DNA of 37,613 nucleotides, from the NCBI GenBank assembly GCA_037384225.1, contig JARROD010000017.1, positions 1 through 37,613 on the forward strand, given 5' to 3'. Below the pieces are notes generated by a model. That model saw nothing but the letters and a program-made list of their open reading frames with translations. It made no database searches and was not told the DNA's origin. Of the stretch, positions 26,080 to 35,448 are shown in pieces. This stretch comes from JARROD01 sp037384225 (GTDB lineage: Bacteria; Pseudomonadota; Gammaproteobacteria; Pseudomonadales; Cellvibrionaceae). Within the stretch, counting starts at the first letter, position 1; every line of letters starts with the position of its first letter. A program made the translations under genes and the position numbers.

Positions 26080-26200
26080 CTTCTCAATAATCCGGGGCGG
26101 CACAATGTCAGGCGGACGTCCGGAGGTAGTTGGCCCAGACTGTCGGAGGCAGGGATGCCGCCGGATCGAAGGCACAATACCACCCCGGGTTATTGAGAAG
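26080..26200. repeat. 121-base palindromic intergenic element
   Basis: The ends, 26080-26100 and 26180-26200, are inverted copies of one another with two mismatches in 21 bases, each with CTTCTCAATAA or its near-complement outermost. The GC-rich interior contains GGAGGCAGGGATGCCGCC, itself partly palindromic. It fills most of the gap between the two convergent genes tviB and rpe. A MITE- or REP-like element is likely; a strong bidirectional terminator hairpin is an alternative. Confidence 0.65.
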
Positions 26201-26252
26201 CCGACTCAGACCGCTGCGCGGCCACAAATTAGAAAATAACTTGTTAAGTTAT

Positions 26253-26942
26253 TTAAGAGTTACAAACCTGGTTTTCTACTCCGGCCAGCTCAGCACGAAG
26301 TGCGGCAATGGCCTGGGTATAATTTTCGGCACCGTAGATAGCCGAACCAGCGACAAAGGTGTCCGCGCCGGCCTCGGCAATTGCGCGGATATTGTCGGCG
26401 CAGACACCACCATCGACCTGCAAGCGGATAGGACGACCCGAGGCGTTGATCAGCGCCCGGGCCTCGCGCAGTTTATTCAACGTGTAGGGAATAAACCGCT
26501 GACCACCAAAGCCGGGATTAACCGACATCAACAGCAGCATATCCAGTTCCTCCAGCACATACCTGACCCGCTCTAACCCTGTCGCCGGGTTGAGTACCAG
26601 CCCGGCCCGGCAACCACCGCTTTTAATCAATTGCAGCGAACGGTCGATATGTTTAGAAGCTTCAGGGTGAAAGGTTATGTAGGTGGCGCCGGCCTCGATA
26701 AACTGAGCGATCAGGCTATCCACCGGCTCCACCATGAGATGCACGTCGATGGGCGCGCTAACGCCGTAGCCACGCAATGCCTTGCAGACCATAGGCCCTA
26801 TGGTCAAGTTAGGGACATAATGGTTGTCCATAACATCGAAATGGATCATATCGGCACCCGCCGCCAGCACCGCGTCAACTTCCTCCCCGAGGCGGGCAAA
26901 GTCAGCGGAAAGGATGGAAGGGGCTATTTTGAATGCTTGCAT
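26253..26942 (-). CDS. rpe: Ribulose-phosphate 3-epimerase
   Basis: Interconverts D-ribulose 5-phosphate and D-xylulose 5-phosphate in the pentose phosphate and related pathways. The 229-residue TIM-barrel shows every family landmark: APSILSADF, HFDVMDNHYVPNLTIGP with the metal and catalytic residues, DVHLMV, FHPEA, SVNPGFGGQ, LQVDGGV and the phosphate-binding FVAGSAIYG. Length is normal. It converges with tviB across a palindromic element and is divergent from the DUF3530-type gene. The gph gene that often follows rpe is absent here. Confidence 0.95.
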   Translation of the reverse strand: MQAFKIAPSILSADFARLGEEVDAVLAAGADMIHFDVMDNHYVPNLTIGPMVCKALRGYGVSAPIDVHLMVEPVDSLIAQFIEAGATYITFHPEASKHIDRSLQLIKSGGCRAGLVLNPATGLERVRYVLEELDMLLLMSVNPGFGGQRFIPYTLNKLREARALINASGRPIRLQVDGGVCADNIRAIAEAGADTFVAGSAIYGAENYTQAIAALRAELAGVENQVCNS

Positions 26943-27056
26943 AAGAGATGCTACCTAGTGTGGTCTTGAAGACGGGCTATTGTACTGAATATGGTGTCCG
27001 CGCCATAGGCACGCGATCCTTATCCAAGATGTTATTGGGAGCCACTGACGAGCTTT

Positions 27057-28133
27057 ATGAAACCTTTGATGATTGTTTTATCCTTGAGCTTTTTTACCCC
27101 GGGCGCGTTTGCTGCCGAGGCCGGCACAGCGGGTAATGAGAGCGCCGAAAATCGACAGCAGCGGGACATGAACCTCCTCGCCCGGAGTGTTGCCCCTGAA
27201 TCCGTGGTCTGGTTGCAGGCTGGAGGCGAGCGCGTATTGGCGCTGTTTGAAGCCGACCGATCCGGCCATCCTCAGGGCGCTGTTTTACTGCTGCACGATG
27301 CAGGGCGGCAACCAACCTCGCCGGGGGCCCTGGAAAACATTCGCACCACACTCCCGCATCACGGCTGGGCGACCCTTTCCACCAGCATGCCGCCAATGGC
27401 TCGGTTACCGGTGCCAGAGCGGACACCCGCAACAGACACACAAGCGCCTCCCGAGGATAGCGGAGAAGAAGACCAATCCGATGGGAAAAACAGTGCCGAA
27501 GCGGCGCGGGTAACAAGTGGCTCGCAGGAGCAGTCGGTCAAAGCCGAAGAAGGAGAGACAGAGGAAATTTTCGACCCCGATACCGGCGCTACGACTGACG
27601 GCGAGATAGCCGCGGCGAATAGGCCGCCACAGACACCCGCTGAACAGGCGCTGTCCAGTGAAAAGCGCGCAGCGTTGCGGCTGCGTGCGGCGCTGGACTT
27701 CTTACAGCGACAAAACCTGTTAAACATCGTACTGCTCGGCGACGGGGTTGGCGCTGCCAGAGCCGGCGCCTTTTTGCAATCTCTCTCTAATAATGGCAAC
27801 AGTGCAAAACCTGTCAACGCGATGGTAATGATCGATGCCCGCAACCGTATACCGCTGGCGCAAACCCGTCTTCCTCAATGCTTGTCCGATCCTGAAATGC
27901 CGATTCTTGACATCTACACCGGCACCGACCTGCGCGGCAGACAGGATGCACAGCAGCGGCAGGATTATGCCCGGCGCAACCGCTTCACCCGCTACCTGCA
28001 GATTCGACTGACTCAAGCCTCGAGCACCATTGAAGGAAGGGAAAACCGGATAGCTCGGCGCGTGCGCGGGTTTCTTGAAAAATACGCCGAGGGCATGGAA
28101 AAAAATCTGGAAAGCGGTACAACATGGCCCTAA
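27057..28133 (+). CDS. DUF3530-type exported alpha/beta-hydrolase-like protein
   Basis: A 358-residue secreted protein. A signal peptide (residues 1-19, FFTPGAFA then AEAG) precedes a segment typical of DUF3530: SVVWLQAGGERVLALFEADRSGHPQGAVLLLHDAGRQPT and HHGWATLSTSMPP. A low-complexity Glu/Ser/Thr-rich linker at about 125-205 separates this from LRAALDFLQRQNLLNIVLLGDGVGAA. This looks like an alpha/beta-hydrolase fold in which the usual nucleophile elbow G-x-S-x-G reads GDGVG, so catalysis is uncertain. Function is unknown. Its stop overlaps the stop region of murU by four bases on the opposite strand. Confidence 0.75.
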   Translation: MKPLMIVLSLSFFTPGAFAAEAGTAGNESAENRQQRDMNLLARSVAPESVVWLQAGGERVLALFEADRSGHPQGAVLLLHDAGRQPTSPGALENIRTTLPHHGWATLSTSMPPMARLPVPERTPATDTQAPPEDSGEEDQSDGKNSAEAARVTSGSQEQSVKAEEGETEEIFDPDTGATTDGEIAAANRPPQTPAEQALSSEKRAALRLRAALDFLQRQNLLNIVLLGDGVGAARAGAFLQSLSNNGNSAKPVNAMVMIDARNRIPLAQTRLPQCLSDPEMPILDIYTGTDLRGRQDAQQRQDYARRNRFTRYLQIRLTQASSTIEGRENRIARRVRGFLEKYAEGMEKNLESGTTWP

Positions 28134-28822
28134 TCAGGGGGAACCCTGACCGACAAATCCCTGTCCAGTTGTTGCAGTCGCTCGGGGGTGCCTATATCGC
28201 GCCAATCACCGTCGTAGATCTCACCGGTCAGCTGCCGATTGGCAATGGCAAAGTCTAGCGCCTCGCGCAACGGAAAGGTTTCCCGGCGCCGCGGGTAGTG
28301 TTCAATCAACCCCGGGCTCAACATACTGACGCCACTGAATGTCAGTCCTTCATCGCACTGTGGAACCACGTAGCCGGATTCATCCAGCGTGTAATCCCCA
28401 CCGCGGTTGTGCTGCGGGTTGGAAACAAAAACCAGATGTCCCAGAATGTGCTGCGGCATTGACCACCTACTTAAATGCGCCAGCGAATAATCGGTCCAGA
28501 TGTCGGCGTTAACCAGCAGAAACGGTTCCGGCCCCAACAGATTCAAGGCGCGGTTGACCGCGCCACCGGTTTCCAATGGCTGCGGCTCCTCAGAATAGAC
28601 AATCGTTACTCCCAACTCCCGTCCACCCCCAAGAAACTGGCGAATTTTTTCACCTAGATAGGCCGTATTGATAACAACGTCAGTAATACCGGCCTCTCGC
28701 AGCCTTTCAATATGATATTGAATCAGGGGTTTACCGCCGGCGCGCAGCAGGGGTTTCGGCAGCGTGTCGGTCAGCGGCCGCATTCGCTTACCCAACCCGG
28801 CAGCGAGAATCATCGCTTTCAT
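28130..28822 (-). CDS. murU: N-acetylmuramate alpha-1-phosphate uridylyltransferase
   Basis: Forms UDP-MurNAc from MurNAc-1-phosphate in the peptidoglycan recycling shortcut known from Pseudomonas. The 230-residue nucleotidyltransferase has the N-terminal signature MILAAGLGKRMRPLTDTLPKPLL, then GKPLIQYHIERL, the metal-binding VNADIWTDY and a late DWRDIGTPERL. It lies directly downstream of amgK on the same strand with a 13-base gap, which is the conserved arrangement and strongly supports this role over other sugar-1-phosphate nucleotidyltransferases. Confidence 0.9.
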   Translation of the reverse strand: MKAMILAAGLGKRMRPLTDTLPKPLLRAGGKPLIQYHIERLREAGITDVVINTAYLGEKIRQFLGGGRELGVTIVYSEEPQPLETGGAVNRALNLLGPEPFLLVNADIWTDYSLAHLSRWSMPQHILGHLVFVSNPQHNRGGDYTLDESGYVVPQCDEGLTFSGVSMLSPGLIEHYPRRRETFPLREALDFAIANRQLTGEIYDGDWRDIGTPERLQQLDRDLSVRVPPD

Positions 28823-28835
28823 ACATCCACTCCGG

Positions 28836-29873
28836 TTAACATTCGCCGGCCGTCAGGTAATCGCGATACCAGCTCTGCCTTTGCGCAAGCGGCAGCAATT
28901 GGGTTTTAAACCAGTCGCAAAAGTCAGAGAACTCGCTATAGCTGGAAGCCACTTCAAGTACATAGCGCATGACCAGGGGCAGATCGTTCAGGTAGCGTGT
29001 TTTACCATCACGCAACCACAGGCGGGAAAAAGTTCCCAGCACTTTCAAGTGGCGCTGTAACCCCATCCAATCAAACCAGCGCAGAAAACGCGATGCCTCA
29101 ACAGCCTCCAACAGCCCCACTTCAAACGCCATATTACCGTAAGCCAGTGCCCAGCGCCTGACGTCCTCCCGGGGCCAGCGGATATAGCAATCCCGCAACA
29201 GCGACACCAGGTCGTAAGTCAGCGGTCCCCAGACGGCATCCTGAAAATCGATTACTCCCGGCGCCTGCGCGTCCCTTATCAGCAAATTGCGGGAGTGAAA
29301 ATCTCGGTGCACCAGCACCTGGGGCTGCTCCAGCGCGCTATCGATCAGTTGGCCAAATACCTGATCGAGTAGTTTGTGTTCACTGCGGTTTAACGAATAA
29401 TCCAGCAAACGCGGTAACCACTCCCGCATCCGCTCCAGCTCTTCGCGCAGTCTCGGACCATCATAGACAGGTACCCGATCGGTTGGCGGACACTGCTGGA
29501 TTCTCAGCAACGTCATCAACGCAGCCCCGTAGAGCACCTCCACCGTCTCCGAATTCAGCTCCGGCAGGTACAGGCGATCGCCGAAATCCTCCACCAGCAA
29601 AAAACCTCGCTGATAATCCACCGCCACTACCTGCGGCGCATTGACTCCATGGTCGCGCAGATATTCAGCAATAGCAACAAAAGCGCGATTATTTTCGGTT
29701 GCCGCCGGCGCCAGCACCGCAAGTAACGCCGGTGATGCGGGAACGCGGTAATAGTGCCTGAAACCGGCATCCCCGGTTAACGGTGACAGGCCAACCGTCC
29801 GATAGCACCATTGCCGTTGTCGCAACTGCTCAAAGCTCCATTGCTGCAGATCCGCAGTGACTTCAGAGACCAT
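28836..29873 (-). CDS. amgK: Anomeric MurNAc/GlcNAc kinase
   Basis: Phosphorylates the anomeric hydroxyl of MurNAc, feeding MurU in cytoplasmic cell-wall recycling. It is an aminoglycoside-phosphotransferase-fold protein with the catalytic loop HRDFHSRNLLI and metal-binding VIDFQDAVWGP, and GFLLVEDFGDRLY in the N-lobe. I place the start at the ATG at 29873 (345 residues, MVSEVTADLQQW) because GGAGGGGG sits about six bases upstream; an upstream in-frame start at 29936 lacks such support. It is divergent from lptD, as in Pseudomonas-like genomes. Confidence 0.9.
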   Translation of the reverse strand: MVSEVTADLQQWSFEQLRQRQWCYRTVGLSPLTGDAGFRHYYRVPASPALLAVLAPAATENNRAFVAIAEYLRDHGVNAPQVVAVDYQRGFLLVEDFGDRLYLPELNSETVEVLYGAALMTLLRIQQCPPTDRVPVYDGPRLREELERMREWLPRLLDYSLNRSEHKLLDQVFGQLIDSALEQPQVLVHRDFHSRNLLIRDAQAPGVIDFQDAVWGPLTYDLVSLLRDCYIRWPREDVRRWALAYGNMAFEVGLLEAVEASRFLRWFDWMGLQRHLKVLGTFSRLWLRDGKTRYLNDLPLVMRYVLEVASSYSEFSDFCDWFKTQLLPLAQRQSWYRDYLTAGEC

Positions 29874-30119
29874 TAAAGCTCCCCCTCCAATTACTGGATA
29901 CCGGTCAGAATATACCTTTCTATTTCTTCCTATCAACGATATATAACGCTGTAAATTGTGCTATTGCAGACGCCATTTTAACCAGGATTATGCAACTTTA
30001 ATCAATAGGGTGTCACGCTATAACCGCATAGCATATAGCTTCTTAACGCCTTCCCAAGTAGAATCCCCCCTTTGGTCCACGACTACAACGGCAAACCATT
30101 GCCTCGAAAATCTCATAAA
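29874..30119. promoter_or_regulatory. Divergent control region of amgK and lptD
   Basis: This 246-base gap should hold promoters for both directions. On the plus strand TATAAC at about 30018-30023 is a fair -10, with only the weak CTTTAA 17 bases upstream. A sigma-E-type GAACTT/TCTGA pair, known for lptD in E. coli, is not clearly present; CAACTT at 29992-29997 is the nearest match. The amgK Shine-Dalgarno lies at the left edge. Confidence 0.35.
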
Positions 30120-32918
30120 ATGGCCGAACGGGAACCTCACGTGCGCCTTAACCTGCAGCGACAAATTCAACAACACCTCAATGATAAATATGGCTACAAC
30201 CGGCAAATCGGCCGACACGCGAAGCTGGGTTTCGCCGCCCGTAGCTTAATGGTTTTGCTGCCGGCGATGGCTCTGCCTGTCAACACCCAGGCGCAGATCG
30301 CCGAACACGATGAATGGCACTGTAAGCCGATGGAAAACGACAGTGGCTGGGAGTGTTCCGACCTTACCGACACAGAACCGGGGTTGAGCCACGATTCTGA
30401 ACAGGCCAAAGCAGCGACTACCGCGGACGCAAAAATCACGCACAGTACAAGTGAGCTGGATTGGGTCCCTCTGGAACAATTACCCGAGGCGCAGCGAACC
30501 GAACTCCCCGCCGGCTGCTGCGGCGCTTATATCGAACCCAAGCGCACTGACCCCGAAGCTCACCTGGATCCGGAAAAAGCCACGCTACGGGCCACAGCAG
30601 AAAAAGCGAAAATGGTGCATGAGAGCACCACTGTCATGGAAGGCGAGGTCAAACTCACTCAGGGCACGCGCCAATTGCTGGCCGACAACCTGATTATGAA
30701 CCGCGCTACGAATGAAGCGCAAATCGTGGGCAATATCCGCCTGCGCGAACCGGGCCTACTACTTAGAGGCGAGCGGGCTACCATGAATCTCGATAGCCGC
30801 CATGCCACGTTGTCGAATGCCGAGTTTGTAATGCATGAATCCCGCGCCAGAGGCAGCGCCGAAAAGCTGGAGCACAGGGAAAATAACGTCGTGGTGCTGG
30901 AAAAAGGCAGCTATACAACCTGCGAACCCAACAGTAACGCCTGGATACTGAAAGGCAAGGAAATCGTCATCGACCCCAATTTTGAGCAGGGTGAAGGTCG
31001 GCACGTGAGCCTGGAGGTGAAGGGTGTGCCTGTGTTTTATACACCCTACCTCTTTTTCCCCACCTCAGACGCCCGCCAGTCGGGACTGCTGTTCCCCTAT
31101 ATCAGTACCAGCGGCAGCGGTGGCGGCGGCTTGAACGCCGGCATTCCCTATTATTACAATCTCGCTCCCAACTACGATTTGACCCTGACACCGCGCCATA
31201 TCGACGACCGTGGTGAAATGATGGAACTGGAGTTTCGCCACCTGTCCCCCAATTTTGAAACCGTCGTCAATTTGGCCCACCTCGGCAATGATGACGGCGG
31301 CAAGGACAATGATGACGAAAAGCGGCTTGAAGAAGCTCAGGCGGAATTAGACCTGGCCACCAACGCTGAAGACACAACCCCACAGGAACTCCTGCTACTG
31401 CAGGAGGAGGTCGAAGAGCTGGAGGCCAGGATCGGCGAATTTATCGGCGAAGACCGCTGGTTGATCAATGTCGATCAGACCGGTGGGCTAAGCAAACGCT
31501 GGGGTACCCGGATAGACTTTACCAGAATCAGTGACCGGGACTATTTCCGCGATCTGGATACCGCCAGTCTCACAGTCAACAGCCAGACCCACCTTAAGCG
31601 ACTGGGAGAAGCCAGCTATCAATTCGACAACTGGCTGTTGAAAGCCAAGGCCGAGGAATTCCAAACCATTGGTGAAAATATAGAGGATATCAATAGCCCC
31701 TACCGCCAGACACCGCGTATCAACGCCGATGGCCATTACCAGTTCGACGATTGGGTATTGGAGTTCGAACACGAGTACGTCAGTTTCGACCACAAGCTGA
31801 AACAACGTAAAATAACCGGCGACCGCGCCCGCATCGACTACCGCGTAGCCTGGGAAAAACAATGGGTCTGGGGGTTCGCTAAACCCGCCTTCACACTCAA
31901 ACACCTGAGTTACCGGCTCGACGACGATTTCGACCATGGCATCGAGAATGACCCGGAACTATTCGTTCCACAGGGTACTTTTGACACGGGCCTGTTTTTC
32001 GAGCGGGAAGGAAGGCTGCTAGGCGAGGGTTATCAGCAGACATTTGAACCCCGTTTATTCTACTTCTACAGTGATTTTGAAGATCAGACCGAACTCTCTC
32101 AACTTAAATTCGACACTACACCGCTCACCAACAGTTATAACCAGTTGTTCCGTGACACCCGCTTTTCCGGTGGCGATAGAATCGACGATGCCAACCAGCT
32201 GTCGGTCGGGCTCACCACCCGGTTTATCGAAGCCGATTCGGGAGTGGAACGCCTCAGCCTCAGTGTCGGTCAAATTTATTATTTCAAAGACCGTCGGGTT
32301 TTCCTCACACAGCCCCAGAGCCTCGCGGGCGAGGTCGATCCGCTGGCCAGCCGCTCCGAGATCGCAGCCCAAATAACAGCCCAAGTCGGTGACTACTGGC
32401 GTTTAAACAGCGACCTGCTGTACGATGAGGAGCAACAGGAAATGTCCCGCGGCAATATGTCGCTGAAATATATGGACGACCGGTACCGATTGTTCAACCT
32501 CGGCTATCGTTATGTCCGTCAGGCGGGAAAAGCAGACAGTAACGATTTCGACAATGACGGCGACACCAGCGAATTGCTAAAAAACGATATCGATCAGGTG
32601 GAAGCCTCGATGTTGTGGCCGGTTTACGGAAACTGGAGTTTGATTGGTCGTTACAACAAGGATTTCACCAACGACCGGGAGTTGGAAACCTTCGCCGGCT
32701 TAGAATACGACAGCTGTTGTTATCGAGTCAGGGCCGTGTGGCGCCGCTGGCTCGATAACGATTTGATCAATATTGTCGACGACCGTGAACTTGATTTCGA
32801 TGAGGGTGTCTTCTTTGAATTCCAGCTCAAAGGTTTGGGCGGTACCGGCAACACCGTCAATTCGGTGCTCAGCGAAGGTATCCAGGGGTACGAATTACGG
32901 GAGAAATTTAAAAAGTGA
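30120..32918 (+). CDS. lptD: LPS-assembly outer-membrane protein LptD
   Basis: Inserts lipopolysaccharide into the outer leaflet as the barrel of the Lpt bridge, with LptE. About 932 residues from the ATG at 30120; a TTG at 30072 is an alternative. A long n-region precedes the signal peptide (LMVLLPAMALPVNTQAQ). The OstA/jelly-roll part (about 185-300) includes TTCEPNSNAW, and the barrel carries SGLLFPYISTSGSGGGG, GYQQTFEPRLFYFY and the C-terminal Cys-Cys pair in YDSCCYRVRAVW. N-terminal cysteines (WHCKP, WECSD) allow the expected disulfides. An extra acidic, heptad-like insert lies at about 390-443. It heads the surA-pdxA-rsmA-apaG-apaH run. Confidence 0.95.
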   Translation: MAEREPHVRLNLQRQIQQHLNDKYGYNRQIGRHAKLGFAARSLMVLLPAMALPVNTQAQIAEHDEWHCKPMENDSGWECSDLTDTEPGLSHDSEQAKAATTADAKITHSTSELDWVPLEQLPEAQRTELPAGCCGAYIEPKRTDPEAHLDPEKATLRATAEKAKMVHESTTVMEGEVKLTQGTRQLLADNLIMNRATNEAQIVGNIRLREPGLLLRGERATMNLDSRHATLSNAEFVMHESRARGSAEKLEHRENNVVVLEKGSYTTCEPNSNAWILKGKEIVIDPNFEQGEGRHVSLEVKGVPVFYTPYLFFPTSDARQSGLLFPYISTSGSGGGGLNAGIPYYYNLAPNYDLTLTPRHIDDRGEMMELEFRHLSPNFETVVNLAHLGNDDGGKDNDDEKRLEEAQAELDLATNAEDTTPQELLLLQEEVEELEARIGEFIGEDRWLINVDQTGGLSKRWGTRIDFTRISDRDYFRDLDTASLTVNSQTHLKRLGEASYQFDNWLLKAKAEEFQTIGENIEDINSPYRQTPRINADGHYQFDDWVLEFEHEYVSFDHKLKQRKITGDRARIDYRVAWEKQWVWGFAKPAFTLKHLSYRLDDDFDHGIENDPELFVPQGTFDTGLFFEREGRLLGEGYQQTFEPRLFYFYSDFEDQTELSQLKFDTTPLTNSYNQLFRDTRFSGGDRIDDANQLSVGLTTRFIEADSGVERLSLSVGQIYYFKDRRVFLTQPQSLAGEVDPLASRSEIAAQITAQVGDYWRLNSDLLYDEEQQEMSRGNMSLKYMDDRYRLFNLGYRYVRQAGKADSNDFDNDGDTSELLKNDIDQVEASMLWPVYGNWSLIGRYNKDFTNDRELETFAGLEYDSCCYRVRAVWRRWLDNDLINIVDDRELDFDEGVFFEFQLKGLGGTGNTVNSVLSEGIQGYELREKFKK

Positions 32919-33041
32919 CAATTACATTGAAAACGATCCAGTAATCACATGCTTGGCGAAGGCCGGCAGAAATTCGAACGTCTGTCGGATCTGCGGCAGT
33001 TTTAAAATAACTTTATACATACTGGCAATTCTATAGTAGCT

Positions 33042-34373
33042 ATGCTGACGACAACATTGAAATACCTGCACTTAAATGCCGGATTGAATTCCAGCAAACT
33101 ACACAAGCTTAGCTTGAGTCTGATTACGGTTTTTTGCTGCACCTGGGTTCAGGCGCAGACGGTACTTCTGGATAAAATCATTGCCATCGTTGACAACGAC
33201 GTTGTTATGGCCAGCGAACTTGATCGCCAGATAAAGATGATTAAAAGCCGCCTGCAAGCACAAAACACCGAACTGCCACCAGAAGACGTACTGCGCTCCC
33301 AGGTGCTGGAACACTTGATTGTCGAGCGCCTGCAACTGCAAATGGCCGAGCGTCAGGGGCTGGAAATCAGCGAAAGCGATCTCGACCAGGCGCTGGCCAG
33401 GATGCAGCAGGCCAATAAACTCAGCCGCGAACAATTTATAGAGCAACTGCGGCAGGAAGGGATGAGCCTGAACACACTGAAGGAGCAAATTCGCCGGGAA
33501 ATGCTCACCAACCAGATCCAAAAAGGGTTCGTCAACCGCCGCATACGAATCTCAAACCAGGAAATCAACAACTTCCTGAATTCCAAAGAGGGAAAATTCT
33601 GGACTTCTCCGGATTACCGCCTCGGCCATATCCTGATCCCGGTTTCACCCAGCGCCTCCGCCGACGATGCCAGCCACGCCCGCGCTCTGGCGGAAAATAT
33701 TTATCTGCGCTTAAAACGCGGAGAAGACTTTAAACAACTGGCCATAGCCCACTCCGGGGGGCAGCGCGCGCTACAGGGGGGTGACCTTGGCTGGCGCAAA
33801 ACCGCGCAATTACCTGGACTGTTTGCCGAGATGGTACCAAGCCTGGAGGTGGGTGGGGTTTCCCAACCTTTCCGCAGTGATGCCGGTTACCACATACTCA
33901 AACTTTACGAAAAAAAGGGCGGCGGGCAACAGATTGTCAAACAGTCAAAAGTGCGCCACATACTGGTCAAACCCTCCACTATTCTCAGCGATGAGGACGC
34001 CCGCAAAAAGCTTATCAAGCTGCGCCAGCAAATTCTCGACGGCGCTGAATTCGCCGAAGTGGCCAGAGAACACTCGGAGGATATAGGCTCCATGCTCAGC
34101 GGCGGAGACCTCGGCTGGTCGACCCCCGGCCAGTTCGTCCCTGCCTTTGAGTCAACCATGGAGCAAACACCCGTGGGCGCAATCAGCGACCCCTTCCGCA
34201 CTCAATTCGGCTGGCACATACTGAAAGTGGAAGATCGACGTGAGCAGGATATGAGCGAGCAGGTGATTCGCAATCAGGCCAGAAATATTCTTCGCAAACG
34301 CCGTTTCGAGGAAGAACTGCAAAACTGGCTGCAGGAAAAACGCGATGAGGCCTATGTGGAAATCAAAGAGTGA
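33042..34373 (+). CDS. surA: Periplasmic chaperone and peptidyl-prolyl isomerase SurA
   Basis: Escorts outer-membrane proteins, including LptD, through the periplasm. The 443 residues comprise a signal peptide (SLSLITVFCCTWVQAQ), the N-terminal chaperone domain starting LDKIIAIVDNDVVMASEL, two parvulin domains (about 189-290 beginning YRLGHILIPV, and about 300-402 beginning SKVRHILVKP) and a C-terminal helix. Both parvulin domains retain GGDLGW and GYHILK/GWHILK-type segments. It is 123 bases after lptD and 9 bases before pdxA. Confidence 0.95.
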   Translation: MLTTTLKYLHLNAGLNSSKLHKLSLSLITVFCCTWVQAQTVLLDKIIAIVDNDVVMASELDRQIKMIKSRLQAQNTELPPEDVLRSQVLEHLIVERLQLQMAERQGLEISESDLDQALARMQQANKLSREQFIEQLRQEGMSLNTLKEQIRREMLTNQIQKGFVNRRIRISNQEINNFLNSKEGKFWTSPDYRLGHILIPVSPSASADDASHARALAENIYLRLKRGEDFKQLAIAHSGGQRALQGGDLGWRKTAQLPGLFAEMVPSLEVGGVSQPFRSDAGYHILKLYEKKGGGQQIVKQSKVRHILVKPSTILSDEDARKKLIKLRQQILDGAEFAEVAREHSEDIGSMLSGGDLGWSTPGQFVPAFESTMEQTPVGAISDPFRTQFGWHILKVEDRREQDMSEQVIRNQARNILRKRRFEEELQNWLQEKRDEAYVEIKE

Positions 34374-34382
34374 AATCAACAC

Positions 34383-35411
34383 GTGCAATCCGCTAGCTCT
34401 GATTCTCTTCGTATAGCCCTAACCCCAGGGGAACCCGCCGGCATAGGCCCGGACCTGGCAATTACGTTAGCCCAACGGGAGCACGCCGCGGAGATTGTGG
34501 TGATCGCAGACCCGGAACTGTTGCGGGAACGGGCCTCCCGGCTGCGCCTGCCGCTGGTATTGCGCGAGTTGGACCCAGACCGCCCCCCTCGCCCGCACGC
34601 CGGTGGCGAGTTGACGGTACTACCTATAGCCACGCGAGCTAAGGTAATTCCGGGCCAACTGGCCCCTGCCAACGCCGGCTATGTTCTGCGCGCACTCGAT
34701 GTCGCTGTCGAAGGCTGTCTACAGGGGCAGTTTGATGCACTGGTTACTGGTCCAGTGCAAAAAAGCGTTATTAACGACAGCGGTATCGCCTTTAGTGGCC
34801 ACACCGAATATCTGGCTCAAAAGACCCACACCGACAAGGTTGTTATGATGTTGGCCACCGAGGGATTGCGGGTTGCCCTGGCCACCACTCACCTGCCCCT
34901 GTCCCGGGTGGCGGAGGCAATCACGACCGAGAGCCTACGCCAGGTAATCCGCATTTTGCACCGGGACCTGCGCCACCACTTTGGCATCAGCAGCCCCCGC
35001 ATCCTGGTGTGTGGACTCAACCCTCACGCTGGCGAAGGGGGCCATTTGGGCCGGGAGGAGATCGATATTATTGAGCCGCTCATCAATGAGTTGCGCCACC
35101 AAGGGATGGATCTGCGAGGCCCCTTGCCCGCCGACACCCTATTTACGCCCAAATATCTACACAATGCCGATGCGGTCCTGGCGATGTACCATGATCAAGG
35201 CCTGCCGGTGCTCAAATTCAAAGGTTTCGGGAACGCCGTCAATATTACCCTTGGGCTGCCGATTATTCGCACATCGGTGGACCACGGTACTGCCCTCGAC
35301 CTCGCCGCCAGCGGCGGAGCAGACACCGGTAGTCTGTCGACCGCGCTGGAATATGCCCTGAGCATGGCTCGGGCCAGGGCCCGCCACCGGTCCCCGCCTG
35401 AACTCCATTGA
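34383..35411 (+). CDS. pdxA: 4-hydroxythreonine-4-phosphate dehydrogenase
   Basis: Catalyses the NAD-dependent oxidation of 4-phosphohydroxy-L-threonine in pyridoxal phosphate synthesis. The 342-residue protein begins with GTG at 34383 and shows LTPGEPAGIGPDL, the metal-ligand motifs FSGHTEYLA, GLNPHAGEGGHLG and MYHDQGLPVLKF, and TSVDHGTALDLAASG. It is intact. An internal 84-base piece (35008-35091, coding for the GLNPHAGEGG region and the following helix) is present again, inverted and identical, inside the neighbouring rsmA. The pdxA copy is the native one because it encodes the conserved motif in frame. Confidence 0.94.
   Translation: MQSASSDSLRIALTPGEPAGIGPDLAITLAQREHAAEIVVIADPELLRERASRLRLPLVLRELDPDRPPRPHAGGELTVLPIATRAKVIPGQLAPANAGYVLRALDVAVEGCLQGQFDALVTGPVQKSVINDSGIAFSGHTEYLAQKTHTDKVVMMLATEGLRVALATTHLPLSRVAEAITTESLRQVIRILHRDLRHHFGISSPRILVCGLNPHAGEGGHLGREEIDIIEPLINELRHQGMDLRGPLPADTLFTPKYLHNADAVLAMYHDQGLPVLKFKGFGNAVNITLGLPIIRTSVDHGTALDLAASGGADTGSLSTALEYALSMARARARHRSPPELH
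35008..35091 (+). repeat. Donor copy of an exact 84-base inverted repeat (inside pdxA)
   Basis: The reverse complement of this segment is identical at all 84 positions to 35628-35711. Identity stops exactly at both ends: C at 35627 against A expected on one side, and T at 35712 against C expected on the other. The two copies are 536 bases apart, so a transcript of pdxA-rsmA could form an 84-pair stem. Confidence 0.97.
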
Positions 35412-35448
35412 GGCGGGAGCAAAAAGTCGTGAGCACAGGTAGATAAGT

